64,000 nucleotides of DNA from Streptomyces prunicolor NBRC 13075 (GTDB lineage: Bacteria; Actinomycetota; Actinomycetes; Streptomycetales; Streptomycetaceae). Positions 33,261-42,249 of this stretch are shown here, one piece after another. Numbering within the stretch: position 1 is the stretch's first letter; each line of letters opens with the position of its first letter. The notes beneath the pieces were generated by a model that did not search any database, was not told the DNA's origin, and saw nothing but the letters and a program-made list of their open reading frames with translations. Both the position numbers and the translations under genes were made by a program. The stretch spans positions 85,527 to 149,526 of the forward strand of contig NZ_BARF01000003.1 in NCBI RefSeq assembly GCF_000367365.1, given 5' to 3'.

Positions 33261-34205
33261 TTACGACTGCGAGGCCCGCCTGCGCCGCGTGGCCACCACG
33301 ATCGCCGCGCCGCCCGCCAGCAGCACCGCGGCCCCGCCGACCAGTACGCCGCTGTTGCTGCCGCCGCCGGTCTCCGCGAGGTCGCCGCCACCGCCGTTGG
33401 GCGAGGGTGCCGCCGCGGGAGTGGTCGACTCGGAGTCGGCCGGGGTCGGGGTGGAGGACTCCGGGGTCGACTCGGAGGCGCTCGGCGTCGGGGTCGAGGA
33501 CTCGGAGGCGGGCGGGGTGGACTCCGGGACCGACGGCGGAACCGACGCGGGGGCGGACGGCGACGGGGGCTGCGACTCGGTGGTCGTGCAGTCCTTCGTG
33601 CCGCCGTTCCAGGCCGCGATCAGCTTGTCCTTGATGACCGTGTGGTCGGGGCCCTTGGGCAGGTCGCCGTGGACGAGGCCGTCACCGGCGGCGGGGTTGC
33701 CGTCGAACTTGACCGCACCCCGGTAGAGGTCGATCTGCGCGAAGCAGCCCTCGTCCGGCACCGCGATGTCGAGCGAGTCGGTCTGGCCCTTCTTCACGGT
33801 CACCGTGTCGAAGTCGACGAAGACCTGCTGCCCGGAGGTGGCGAAGGTCGGGCCGTGGGCGATGTACGAGGCGAGCGAGGCGGTGCAGCTGCCGGCGTCT
33901 CCGGCGGTGCGGACCTTGATGTGGATCTTGCCGTCGTCGGTGGGCTTCAGGTTCTGGTCGTCGACCTTGACGGAGGGGAAGAAGGCCGCGCCGTCCAGCG
34001 AGAACTGGCAGCCCTCGGTCTCGGTGACCGTACCGGCGCCCGAGCCGGGCCGGTAGTGGCCGCCGGACTTCCAGCCGTCACCGCCGTCGTGGCCGCTGGT
34101 GGCCCAGGCGCCGGAGGCGGCGCCGACGGAGGCCGCGGCGAGGGCGAGGGAGGCGGCGCCCGTCCCCAGCAGGCGACGCACAGTGACACGACTCGCTATG
34201 GACAT
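33261..34205 (-). CDS. Sortase-anchored surface protein (LAETG)
   Basis: 314 residues: signal peptide (1-37), a globular secreted region with four Cys residues (EGCQFSLDG, GSCTASLAS, EGCFAQIDL, KDCTTTES), a Ser/Thr/Pro/Glu wall-spanning region (about 205-270), and a sorting signal LAETGG, hydrophobic helix and RRRRASQS tail. LAxTG is the motif of actinobacterial class E sortases. It should be covalently attached to peptidoglycan. Confidence 0.9.
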   Translation of the reverse strand: MSIASRVTVRRLLGTGAASLALAAASVGAASGAWATSGHDGGDGWKSGGHYRPGSGAGTVTETEGCQFSLDGAAFFPSVKVDDQNLKPTDDGKIHIKVRTAGDAGSCTASLASYIAHGPTFATSGQQVFVDFDTVTVKKGQTDSLDIAVPDEGCFAQIDLYRGAVKFDGNPAAGDGLVHGDLPKGPDHTVIKDKLIAAWNGGTKDCTTTESQPPSPSAPASVPPSVPESTPPASESSTPTPSASESTPESSTPTPADSESTTPAAAPSPNGGGGDLAETGGGSNSGVLVGGAAVLLAGGAAIVVATRRRRASQS

Positions 34206-34378
34206 ACTGATCCCATCTGGCGGTGCAAGGAGTGGAGGGTGGCGGAGCGAAGAGGCGAAGAGGCGCAGCAAACACCGGGCCCATTGGTCACATGCGCCAC
34301 AGCGTGTGCACATCGTGGGTCCACCGGAAGATGACTGTCAACTTGCCTTGGTGTAAAGGGAATTCATAAGGAGACCAT

Positions 34379-36049
34379 GTGTCCGACCTGTCCTCCCGTG
34401 ACCCGAACTGGTGGCGTCAGGCCGTCGTCTACCAGATCTATCCGCGCAGTTTCGCCGACGCCGACGGTGACGGACTGGGAGACCTCAAGGGCATCACCCA
34501 GCGCCTCGGTCACCTCGCCGCCCTGGGCGTCGACGCCGTGTGGCTCAGCCCCTTCTACCCGTCCGAACTCGCCGACGGCGGCTACGACGTCGCCGACTAC
34601 CGCGACGTGGACCCACGCCTGGGCACCCTCGACGACTTCGACGCGATGGTCGCCGAGGCCCACCGTCTTGGCCTGAAGGTCATGGTCGACATCGTGCCCA
34701 ACCACACCTCGCGGCAGCACAGTTGGTTCCGGGAGGCGCTGGCCGCCCCGCCCGGCTCCGCCGCCCGTGACCGGTACGTGTTCAGGGAGGGGCGCGGTGC
34801 GGACGGTCAACTCCCGCCCACCGACTGGCCGTCGGTCTTCGGCGGCAGCGCGTGGCGGCAACTCCCCGACGGACAGTGGTACTTGCACCTCTTCACACCC
34901 GAACAGCCCGACCTCAACTGGGCGAACGAGGAGGTCCGGGCCGACTTCCGCACCACCCTGCGCTTCTGGTCCGACCGAGGGGTCGACGGCTTCCGCGTCG
35001 ACGTCGCGCACGCGCTCGCCAAGGACCTCGCCGGGCCGCTCCGCGACGTGGGCCCCATCGCGGCGAACGCCGAGGACGTCCTCGACTCGATCCCGCCCGG
35101 CAGCCACCCCTACTACGACCGCGACGAGGTCCACGAGATCTACCGCGACTGGCGGCGCACCGTCCTCGACACCTACACCCCGCCCCGCATGGCGGTCGCC
35201 GAGGCCTGGGTACCGGCCGCCCGCCGCGCCCTGTACGCCCGCCCGGAAGAACTCGGCCAGGCCTTCAACTTCGAGTACCTGGAGGCGGGTTGGGACGCGG
35301 ACGAACTCCGCGAGGTGATCACCGCTTCGCTCGCGACGGCCCGCGCGGCAGGCGCCTCGGCCACCTGGGTCCTGTCCAACCACGACGTCGTACGACACGC
35401 CTCGCGCCTGATGCTGCCCCCGGGCACCGACCCGAACACCTGGCTCCTGTCCAACGGGCACACTCCACCGGTCGACACGGCAGCCGGCCTGCGCAGGGCC
35501 CGCGCCGCGACGTTGCTGATGCTGGCGCTGCCCGGTTCGTCGTACGTCTACCAGGGCGAGGAACTCGGACTGCCCGAGGTCGCCGACCTGCCCGTCGAGG
35601 TCCTCCAGGACCCCGTCTGGGAACAACAGGGCCACACCCACAAGGGCCGCGACGGCTGCCGGGTCCCCCTGCCGTGGACCTCGGCCGGTCCGTCGTACGG
35701 CTTCGGGCCGGGGCCCGCGTGGCTGCCGCAGCCGGCGAGCTTCGCGTCGTACGCCGTCGAGGCGCAGGACGGGATCGAGGGCTCGACCCTGGAGCTCTAC
35801 CGCACGGCCCTCCGGCTGCGCCGCAAGCTGCTCGACGGGGAGGAGCTGACCTGGGCTGCGGACAGCCCGCCCGGGGTGCTGCACTTCGCGCGCTCCGACG
35901 GCTGGCGGTGTGTCACCAACCTGTCGGCCGTACCGGTCGCCCGGCCGCCGGGGGAGGTGCTGCTGAGCAGCCGACCGGCGGCGGGCGACGGGGAGTTGGG
36001 ACCATCCGGGCTGTTGGCACCGGACACGACCGTGTGGCTGGGGGCCTAG
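34379..36049 (+). CDS. GH13 alpha-glucosidase/oligo-1,6-glucosidase
   Basis: 556 residues with the GH13 barrel: VYQIYPRSFADADGDGLGDL, VDIVPNHTS, nucleophile Asp in GFRVDVAHA (about 207), acid/base Glu in MAVAEAW (about 273) and transition-state Asp in LSNHDVVRHAS (about 335). This pattern fits intracellular maltose/isomaltose or trehalose-type glucosidases. GTG 34379 has AAGGAGA upstream; an overlapping ATG is in the wrong frame. Confidence 0.92.
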   Translation: MSDLSSRDPNWWRQAVVYQIYPRSFADADGDGLGDLKGITQRLGHLAALGVDAVWLSPFYPSELADGGYDVADYRDVDPRLGTLDDFDAMVAEAHRLGLKVMVDIVPNHTSRQHSWFREALAAPPGSAARDRYVFREGRGADGQLPPTDWPSVFGGSAWRQLPDGQWYLHLFTPEQPDLNWANEEVRADFRTTLRFWSDRGVDGFRVDVAHALAKDLAGPLRDVGPIAANAEDVLDSIPPGSHPYYDRDEVHEIYRDWRRTVLDTYTPPRMAVAEAWVPAARRALYARPEELGQAFNFEYLEAGWDADELREVITASLATARAAGASATWVLSNHDVVRHASRLMLPPGTDPNTWLLSNGHTPPVDTAAGLRRARAATLLMLALPGSSYVYQGEELGLPEVADLPVEVLQDPVWEQQGHTHKGRDGCRVPLPWTSAGPSYGFGPGPAWLPQPASFASYAVEAQDGIEGSTLELYRTALRLRRKLLDGEELTWAADSPPGVLHFARSDGWRCVTNLSAVPVARPPGEVLLSSRPAAGDGELGPSGLLAPDTTVWLGA

Positions 36050-36054
36050 CGGGC

Positions 36055-36831
36055 TCATCCCACGGTCGGGGTGCCGGTCGGGTTGGCCGCGCTGCCGCTG
36101 GCCGACTCGCCCGGCAGGACCGGCGGTTGGGTGGTGCTGTTCACCGGCGGGGTGAGCACCACCTCCGGCTGGCCCGCGGCCGGGGGCGGCGGGGTCAGGT
36201 CCACGGCAGGCAGCTTCGGCGGGGTCGTCTCCTGGAAGAGGACCTGGCTGAAGTTGACCAGTCCGGTCTCCTCCATCACCGTGATGTGGTCCAGGACCGT
36301 CGCGTTGGCCTGGTTGGCGAGGATCCGCACGAGGGTGTTCTCCGTCGTGGAGCGGATCTTCGCGATCGTGTTGAAGATCGAACCGTGCGTGACGCGCAGG
36401 ATGTTGGCGAAGTCCGTGTCGAACTGCTTGCCACTGTCCCCGTTCAGCGTGTTGATGAAGCCCTGCTGCTGCGGGCTGGGCTGGTTCGGGATCGTGATGT
36501 TGAGCATGGGCGCGATCTTGCGGACGGTGGTGTCCAGCGCCGCGTGCCCGTCGATCAGGTGCTTGCTCGCGGTGATGACCGCCGGGCTCGCCCCCTTCTT
36601 CAGGCCTATCTGACCGACGGGGTACTCCCACAGCCCCGCCGCGCGCACCTTGACCACGAAGTCGCGGTCCGCCTCGGTCAGCGGCCCCCACTGCGTGTTG
36701 GCGATCACGCGTGCGGGAGCGCTGGAGACCGTGGTCACGCCCAGCATTGCCGGATAGGCCAGTGCGACGAGGGTCAGGCTGAGGGCACCCCCCACAACCA
36801 TGGTTCCCGTCGCGTTCCGCGAAAAGCGCAC
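36055..36831 (-). CDS. DUF4142 domain membrane-anchored protein
   Basis: 258 residues from GTG 36831 (AGGAGGTAC upstream). One N-terminal helix is followed by a four-helix ferritin-like DUF4142 domain (TEADRDFVVKVRAAGLWEYP, ASKHLIDGHAALD) and a Pro/Thr-rich tail. DUF4142 proteins are periplasmic or exported with uncertain function, sometimes stress-linked. It converges with the glucosidase gene at a 5-nt gap. Confidence 0.88.
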   Translation of the reverse strand: MRFSRNATGTMVVGGALSLTLVALAYPAMLGVTTVSSAPARVIANTQWGPLTEADRDFVVKVRAAGLWEYPVGQIGLKKGASPAVITASKHLIDGHAALDTTVRKIAPMLNITIPNQPSPQQQGFINTLNGDSGKQFDTDFANILRVTHGSIFNTIAKIRSTTENTLVRILANQANATVLDHITVMEETGLVNFSQVLFQETTPPKLPAVDLTPPPPAAGQPEVVLTPPVNSTTQPPVLPGESASGSAANPTGTPTVG

Positions 36832-37093
36832 CGTACCTCCTGTGTCGTGGACCGCCCGTCGGCGGTACGGACAGTGGGGAATACGGATCGGAGGAGCGCG
36901 CGGAGTCTTTTGTTTTGGTAAAGCCGGAGTGGGGCGCGTCACAAGTGGTGGGGGGTGGGTCCGGTTGGTGGGGGTCAACTTCGGGGGGTGGTTGGTGACT
37001 TCGCGTGGGTTGGGTTGGAGGTGAGGGTGGCGGTGAGCCGGCTTCGGGTGTGGCGCCTTCGGCCGGCTGCGACGGCCCGCGGTGATGCTCGCG

Positions 37094-37567
37094 TCAGGCG
37101 AACTGGCCGGGCTGATAGTCGCCGGCGGGCATCGTGAGCATGACGTTCATCCGGTTGAAGCTGTTGATGAGGGCGATCAGCGAGACGAGGGCCATGAGCT
37201 GCTCCTCGTCGTAGTGCTTGGCCGCGTTCTGCCACACCTCGTCCGGGACCCCGCCGGCCGCGTCCGCGATCCGGGTCCCTTCCTCGGCCAGCTCCAGCGC
37301 CGCGCGCTCGGCGTCGGTGAACACGGTCGCCTCACGCCACGCGGCGACGAGGTTGAGCCGTACCGAGGTCTCGCCCGCGGCGGCGGCGTCCTTGCTGTGC
37401 ATGTCGGTGCAGAACGCGCACCCGTTGATCTGGCTCGCGCGCAGCTTCACCAGTTCCTGTGTGGCGGCGGGCAGCGGCGAGTCGTCGATGACCTTGCCGG
37501 CGGCGATGAAGTGCTTCAGGGCCCTGCCGGCGACGGGGCTGGCGAAGGGGTTCAGTCGGGCACCCAT
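37094..37567 (-). CDS. AhpD/carboxymuconolactone-decarboxylase-family alkylhydroperoxidase
   Basis: 157 residues with the peroxidase motif INGCAFCTDMHSKDA (Cys-x-x-Cys and His) and the helical AhpD fold. Enzymes of this group reduce hydroperoxides with thiol partners. AAGGAG lies 8 nt before ATG 37567. It is in the same direction as the quinone oxidoreductase gene, 163 nt downstream of it. Confidence 0.92.
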   Translation of the reverse strand: MGARLNPFASPVAGRALKHFIAAGKVIDDSPLPAATQELVKLRASQINGCAFCTDMHSKDAAAAGETSVRLNLVAAWREATVFTDAERAALELAEEGTRIADAAGGVPDEVWQNAAKHYDEEQLMALVSLIALINSFNRMNVMLTMPAGDYQPGQFA

Positions 37568-37730
37568 GGTGGGCTCCTTTGTCCTGTCGTGGCTGTTGGT
37601 TACACAGCTCTGACGGAACGACCCGGCGGGAATGTGACAGGCCTGGATGTGACCTGGGTCTCTCCGGCACGAGAACGGCAGGAGGGTTTCGGAGTCGGTG
37701 CCGTTCTGCCGTCCCGGTGCCCGGACGCGG

Positions 37731-38663
37731 TCAGTCGATGCTGACAACCGCCTTGCCCCGCAGACGGCCCGCCGACATCTCCTTCAGCATCGGCCCGGCG
37801 CTGCTGAAGTCACCGCGGTGGCCGATCTCGACCCGGAGTTTTCCGCGTGACGCCAGGGCGAGCAGTGCCGCCATGTCCGCGGCGTCGCGGCTTCCGTCGC
37901 TGTCGCCGTCGCTGTAGACGAAGTGGCGCAGGGTGAGAGAGGTGCCGCCCTGGAGCAGCCGGAAGAAGTCCAGGCTGATGGGGTCGCCGCTGGCCTGGCC
38001 GAACCAGACGTACTGCCCGCCGGGGCGCAGTGCGTAGGCCGCCTTCGATCCCAGTTCGCCGCCCACGGACTCCAGCACGAGGTCGAAGGGCTCGCCGCCG
38101 ACGGTCTCGATGTCGAGGGCGATCTCGGCGCCCAACGCGGCCATGTGCGCGGTCGGTTGGCCCTCCGCGGCGACGGCGGTGATCTTCGCCCCTTCGGCGA
38201 CGGCGAGCTGGATGAGGAGCTGTCCGACGCCGCCTCCCACGCCCGTGGCCAGAATCCGGCGTCCCTGGAGGGGCCCGGTGAGGGCGAGCATCCGGCGGGC
38301 GACGAGGCCGGCCAGGGGCAGCGTGGACGCGGTGGCCGAGTCCACGCCGTCCGGGATGGCGGCGAGGCGGTCCGCCGCTGCGGCCACGTACTCGGCGCCC
38401 GCGCCGCCCTCGGGCAGGTGCAGGACCACCCGGCTGCCCGCCGCCGGCCCGCTGCCGTCGGACGCGGCTTCCTCGACGACGCCGGCCGCGTCGATGCCGG
38501 GGCGGTACGTGCTGGAGGGGCTGTTCAGCAGCAGGAAGTCCGCCCGGTTGAGCGAGAAGTCGGTCACCTTGATCAGCGCCTCGTCGGCTCGCGGGGCCGG
38601 GGCGTCGACCTCGCCCGGCTCGGTGAGGGTCTGCGGGTCGCCGGTGGGGAGGAGCGCGCGCAT
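37731..38663 (-). CDS. Zinc-independent quinone oxidoreductase (MDR family)
   Basis: 310 residues. The GroES-like N-terminus contains DFSLNRADFLLLN and the Rossmann site is ILATGVGGGVGQLLIQLA. No structural-zinc Cys cluster is visible, as in NADPH:quinone reductases. The divergent control region holds two 17-nt operators matching one before the nearby TetR gene, so repression by that TetR is likely. Confidence 0.92.
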   Translation of the reverse strand: MRALLPTGDPQTLTEPGEVDAPAPRADEALIKVTDFSLNRADFLLLNSPSSTYRPGIDAAGVVEEAASDGSGPAAGSRVVLHLPEGGAGAEYVAAAADRLAAIPDGVDSATASTLPLAGLVARRMLALTGPLQGRRILATGVGGGVGQLLIQLAVAEGAKITAVAAEGQPTAHMAALGAEIALDIETVGGEPFDLVLESVGGELGSKAAYALRPGGQYVWFGQASGDPISLDFFRLLQGGTSLTLRHFVYSDGDSDGSRDAADMAALLALASRGKLRVEIGHRGDFSSAGPMLKEMSAGRLRGKAVVSID

Positions 38664-38683
38664 GGCGGCACCTTTCTTCGAAA

Positions 38684-38737
38684 CGGTAGTTTCACTGCCG
38701 TATCAAGGTAGCGCACAATCCGGTAGTGCCACTGCCG
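38684..38737. promoter_or_regulatory. Paired TetR operators between oxidoreductase and SnoaL genes
   Basis: CGGTAGTTTCACTGCCG (38684-38700) and CGGTAGTGCCACTGCCG (38721-38737) share the pattern CGGTAGY-N3-RCTGCCG, with starts 37 nt apart. A third match lies at 39240 before the TetR gene. Confidence 0.8.
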
Positions 38738-38753
38738 GATCAAGGGAGCGGTC

Positions 38754-39209
38754 ATGACAGACGCCGTCCGCATCGAGGACCGGCTGGAGATCCTCGACCT
38801 GTTCCACCGCTACGCCGACGCGCTGGACTTCAAGCGCTGGGCCGACCTGGACGACCTGTTCACCGAGGGCGTCGCGTCGGAGTGGTTCGGCGTGCATCGG
38901 GTCGACGGACGTGAGCAGGTGGTGGGCTTCGCCCGCGACCTGGTCGGGAAGGTGGGCCGGACCCATCACATGATCGGCAACTTCCGGGTCTCCTTCACCG
39001 GAGACACCGCGCGGGCCGCCGTCCGGGTGCGGGCGTACCACGAGGGCGCCGGGGACAAGGCGGGCCTGTTCGAGGAGTCGCTGGCCGCCTTCGAGGTCGA
39101 GGCCGTGCGCACGCGCACCGGGGGCGGATGGCGCTTCAGCCGGTTCAGTGAACCGCTCTTCGTGATGCTGGGCACGCAGGAGGTCTTCGGCCTGGAGAAC
39201 CCGGCCTGA
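38754..39209 (+). CDS. SnoaL-like/NTF2-fold protein
   Basis: 151 residues of the SnoaL_4 type (EDRLEILDLFHRYADALDF, KRWADLDDLFTEG, GGGWRFSRFSEPLF). The fold includes polyketide cyclases, dehydratases and binding proteins. It is divergent from the quinone oxidoreductase and upstream of the TetR gene, within one regulon. The ATG follows AAGGGAG. Confidence 0.9.
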   Translation: MTDAVRIEDRLEILDLFHRYADALDFKRWADLDDLFTEGVASEWFGVHRVDGREQVVGFARDLVGKVGRTHHMIGNFRVSFTGDTARAAVRVRAYHEGAGDKAGLFEESLAAFEVEAVRTRTGGGWRFSRFSEPLFVMLGTQEVFGLENPA

Positions 39210-39239
39210 GACCGCCCTTCCCCGCCTCTCCGTAAGAAG

Positions 39240-39256
39240 CGGTAGCATCGCTGCCG
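39240..39256. promoter_or_regulatory. TetR auto-operator
   Basis: CGGTAGCATCGCTGCCG, a 17-nt inverted repeat of the same class as the two sites at 38684-38737, lies 34 nt before the TetR reading frame. Confidence 0.75.
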
Positions 39257-39290
39257 AATCAATCTGATCGAATCAATCGAATCGAATCGG

Positions 39291-39920
39291 ATGAGTCGTA
39301 CCGCCCGCCCTGCCGGAGCGTGCGATCGCCACCGCTCGGGTGGCTGTGGTGACCGGGGGCTCGTTTTGACGGCTGCAGGACAGCGCGCACCGCGCAAGGA
39401 CCAGGTGCGCAACCGCCGACGACTGCTCGACGCCGCCCGGCTGGCCTTCGCCGAGCACGGGCCCGACCTCAGCATCGAGGCCATCGCCCGGTCCGCGGGC
39501 GTGGGCGCGACCACGTTCTACCGGCACTTCCCGACCAAGGACGAACTCGTTCTCCACCTGCTCGACGACCTGGCGGACGGGGCCCGCCGAGTCGCGGCGG
39601 AGGCCGCGGACACCGTGGACGACTGGGACGCCTTCCGTACGGTGTTCACCCGGGGCTGCGCGCTCGACGAGGCGGAACTACGACTGTTCGACGCCCTGTG
39701 CCGGACCAGCGCGCGGGCGGCCGAACAGGGTCGGCTGATCACGGTCTCGCTGATCACGCCGGTCACGGACCGGGTCAGGAACAGCGGTCTGCTGCGCCGG
39801 GATGTGACCGCCGAGGACGTGGCGGCGTTCATGCGCATGGCCGACTCGACCTCGGACGCGCGGCAACGCGGGATCACCCAGCAGGTACTCCTCACCGGGC
39901 TGCGCGCACATCGTCGCTGA
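39291..39920 (+). CDS. TetR family regulator of the oxidoreductase/SnoaL unit
   Basis: Up to 209 residues. The TetR HTH is RRRLLDAARLAFAEHGPDLS then IARSAGVGATTFYRHFPTKD. The C-terminal domain matches the common SbtR-like type. The start is uncertain: ATG 39291 or TTG 39366 (GGGGG upstream); the first 25 codons are not HTH-related. Its own promoter and two target promoters share one operator type. Confidence 0.9.
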   Translation: MSRTARPAGACDRHRSGGCGDRGLVLTAAGQRAPRKDQVRNRRRLLDAARLAFAEHGPDLSIEAIARSAGVGATTFYRHFPTKDELVLHLLDDLADGARRVAAEAADTVDDWDAFRTVFTRGCALDEAELRLFDALCRTSARAAEQGRLITVSLITPVTDRVRNSGLLRRDVTAEDVAAFMRMADSTSDARQRGITQQVLLTGLRAHRR

Positions 39921-39974
39921 TCTGAACGGGGTTGTTCTTCCCGGGATGGGGTGAGGGGATTGTCGGCGTCGGTG

Positions 39975-40175
39975 TCAGGGGTGCTGGGCGAGGGTGCCGG
40001 TGCGTATCGCTTGCAGTAGGTGGGTGAGAGGGGTGGGGGTGGTCGTGAGGTGAGTGGTGGGGGTGTCGGATTCGCGGAGGTGGATCGTGGTGGGGGTTGC
40101 GGCGAGTTCGACGCAGTCGTTGCCTTCACCGCCGCCGGAGAAGGATGACTTCTGCCACTGAGCGGGGGTGATCAT
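39975..40175 (-). CDS. Orphan DUF397 protein
   Basis: 66 residues with the DUF397 signature (QWQKSSFSGGGEGNDCVELA, HLRESD). DUF397 proteins are small partners, possibly toxin-like, of XRE/DUF5753 regulators. No such regulator is adjacent; the nearest is at 20509. The C-terminal Thr-rich stretch is longer than usual. GAGGA precedes ATG 40175. Confidence 0.88.
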   Translation of the reverse strand: MITPAQWQKSSFSGGGEGNDCVELAATPTTIHLRESDTPTTHLTTTPTPLTHLLQAIRTGTLAQHP

Positions 40176-40184
40176 GGCTCGTCC

Positions 40185-40301
40185 TCACAGATCCTTGGCC
40201 AACTGGTGAATGAGGTCACGTGACTGCGCTGGGTCTAGCGACTCGCCCTTCACTTTACGGAAGAGCTTTCGAAAGTGCTCCAGTTGAGCCTCGGAGGGCA
40301 T
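40185..40301 (-). CDS. Small hypothetical protein upstream of DUF397
   Basis: 38 residues (MPSEAQLEHFRKLFRKVKGE then SLDPAQSRDLIHQLAKDL), 9 nt before the DUF397 start. Amphipathic and charged. The ATG overlaps, on the other strand, the ATG of the gene at 40300. It may be a real small coupled gene or a remnant of the missing regulator. Confidence 0.45.
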   Translation of the reverse strand: MPSEAQLEHFRKLFRKVKGESLDPAQSRDLIHQLAKDL

Positions 40302-41220
40302 GCACCGCATCTTCCAGGAGCGGCCCGAGATCCTCACGCCTGTATTCGGCGTACTCGGCATCGCGTTACCCGAGAAGGCGGCGGTGTACGCGATCACCTC
40401 CGACGTGACGGAGACCCGGCCGATCGCACGGCACATCGACACCGCGTTGCGGATCTGTCCGTCGGACGGGGAGGACTTCCTGCTCGCCGTCGAGTCGCAG
40501 GAACGGCGGGACGACAGGAAGGAGGCGAGCTGGCCGTACTACGTCGCCTACCTCCAGTCGAAGTACAAGCTGCCGGTCCTGCTGCTCGTGCTCTGCCGAG
40601 ACCGGGCCACGGCCAAGTGGGCGGCCGGTCCGTTCGACTGCGGCACCCGCGGCTGGACCGTCCAGCGAACGTGGCCCCTCGTTGTCGGGCCGGACAACCT
40701 CCCGATGATCACGGACGCGAGGACGGCAGCCAGAAATCCCGCGCTGGCCGCGTTCTCCGCCCTGACACACGCCAACAACCGCGACTGCGACGCCATACTG
40801 GACGCACTGGACCAGGCCCTCACGGGCATGGCCGCAGACGCCTCCGACTACATCTACCAATTCCTGGACGTCACCCTCGGGGAGACCCCCGCCGGCGACA
40901 AATGGAGGAGCATCATGGGTTTCGTCAACTACTTCCCCGGCCGGGGCCACCTCATGGAGCGGGCCTATCTCGAAGGCCAGGCCGAGGGCAAAGCCGCGGG
41001 CGAGGCCGCGTTGATCCTGCGGCTGCTGGAGAAGCGCGGAATCCTTGTCTCCGAGGACACCCGGGAACGCATCACGTCCTGTGCCGATCTCCACACCCTC
41101 ACGACCTGGTTCGACCGGGCCCTGACGGTCACGGCCTCCGAGGACCTGTTCGGCGTAGAGGCGGACGGTGTGGATGGCGCGGATGCCTCAGCGGCGGGCT
41201 CGCAGGACGCCACCTTCTGA
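40300..41220 (+). CDS. Rpn/PD-(D/E)XK-like hypothetical protein with a TTA codon
   Basis: 306 residues of an abundant Streptomyces family starting MHRIFQERPEIL. EDFLLAVESQERRDD and SWPYYVAYLQSKYKLPVLLL resemble the Asp-Glu-x-Gln core of Rpn-type transposon-associated nucleases. A charged helix rich in EGQAEGKAAGEAA and a helical tail follow. Relatives usually have about nine more N-terminal residues; here that stretch is broken by an in-frame TGA at 40285, but GGAGGG before ATG 40300 can start translation. TTA at 40366 suggests bldA control. Confidence 0.75.
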   Translation: MHRIFQERPEILTPVFGVLGIALPEKAAVYAITSDVTETRPIARHIDTALRICPSDGEDFLLAVESQERRDDRKEASWPYYVAYLQSKYKLPVLLLVLCRDRATAKWAAGPFDCGTRGWTVQRTWPLVVGPDNLPMITDARTAARNPALAAFSALTHANNRDCDAILDALDQALTGMAADASDYIYQFLDVTLGETPAGDKWRSIMGFVNYFPGRGHLMERAYLEGQAEGKAAGEAALILRLLEKRGILVSEDTRERITSCADLHTLTTWFDRALTVTASEDLFGVEADGVDGADASAAGSQDATF

Positions 41221-41323
41221 GTCCGACTCCGCCGCTCGATCCTGCCCCCAACACCCCGTCATTGACGGAATGTTGACCGGTGTATGGCACAGCATTGGCG
41301 AACCCCCGCTTACGTTCTGCCCC

Positions 41324-42025
41324 ATGCCCCCACTCCCCCCACACCCCCAGCAACGGGCCCGGCAGCAGGCCCCCCTCCCCGTCCTCCCGTACCGCAAGCC
41401 CACCAAGGGACGCGACTACTGGGTGCTGAACGACGTGCTTCCGGACGTGGATGCCGTACGGGAGCGGTGTCTCGCGAAGGACGACTGGGTCAAGGGGTAT
41501 CCGTACACGTCGGAGACCTGGCCGGGGCTGCGGACGATGCCGGGGCTTGAGCCGGCCGAGATGGGGCGGATCGAGCGGCTGGTCAAACAGGCCACCGGGG
41601 CCAAGGAGTTGTGGGTGCAGAAGGCGCCCGGGGGCGGGACCCTCAACCACAACTGCATCCAGGTGGTGGGAGAGGGGGAAAGCGAGCCCCGGCCGCACAC
41701 CGACTCCCGCGCCCTGTGCCGGTACGCCGCCGTGCTGTATCTCAACCCCTCCGTGCCGAAGGACTGCGGGACCAGTTTCTACCGGCAGCATCTGCCGGGC
41801 GGGCGCCTCGGCGGCAATGTCGTGCAGGCTCCGCACAACAACCTCGTCGATGCCCTCGGGACGCGCTTCGTCGCGCCGGACGCCTTCGAAGAGGACGTGC
41901 GCGTACCGCACAAGTACAACAGCCTGCTGCTCTACAACGCCAACCTCGTGCACAGCGCGACCGGTTACCACGGCAGCACGCTGGAGGAGAAGCGGATGAC
42001 CGCCGTCTTCTTCTGGATGGCCTGA
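41324..42025 (+). CDS. DUF6445 family protein (2OG-Fe(II) oxygenase-like)
   Basis: 233 residues. PHTDSRALCRYAAVLYLN and NANLVHSATGYHG supply an HxD...H arrangement like that of 2-oxoglutarate/Fe(II) dioxygenases, and family DUF6445 is assigned from memory. ATG 41324 follows TACGTT at a spacing suggesting a leaderless transcript. Substrate unknown. Confidence 0.8.
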   Translation: MPPLPPHPQQRARQQAPLPVLPYRKPTKGRDYWVLNDVLPDVDAVRERCLAKDDWVKGYPYTSETWPGLRTMPGLEPAEMGRIERLVKQATGAKELWVQKAPGGGTLNHNCIQVVGEGESEPRPHTDSRALCRYAAVLYLNPSVPKDCGTSFYRQHLPGGRLGGNVVQAPHNNLVDALGTRFVAPDAFEEDVRVPHKYNSLLLYNANLVHSATGYHGSTLEEKRMTAVFFWMA

Positions 42026-42249
42026 GTACATGGCGCGCGTAGAGGCGCTGTTTCTCCGGGAGTTCGCGAGGGCGCGGAGCTGATGAACGACTGCCGCAAC
42101 TGACGGACCCGGAAGGGGAGTTCATCGCCGAGGAAGTGGGCGACGACGATGAACACGGCCGTGAGCGCGAATCCGGCCAGCACTCCGGAGAGCTGTGAGC
42201 AGAGCTCGGCGACCGGCTGCACATCGAGGGGCGGGGGCCGGTACGACAT
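41965..42249 (-). pseudogene. Truncated membrane-protein fragment
   Basis: From ATG 42249 (CCGGAG upstream) the frame reads MSYRPPPLDVQPVAELCSQL, then one good hydrophobic helix (SGVLAGFALTAVFIVVAHFL), then a tail that is antisense to the end of the DUF6445 gene and lacks protein character. The start looks like that of a multi-helix membrane protein, so this is probably a 5' remnant. Confidence 0.5.

Noticed and set aside
34364..36691. 775-codon minus-strand open frame opposite the glucosidase
   Set aside because: Antisense to a complete GH13 enzyme; no domain.
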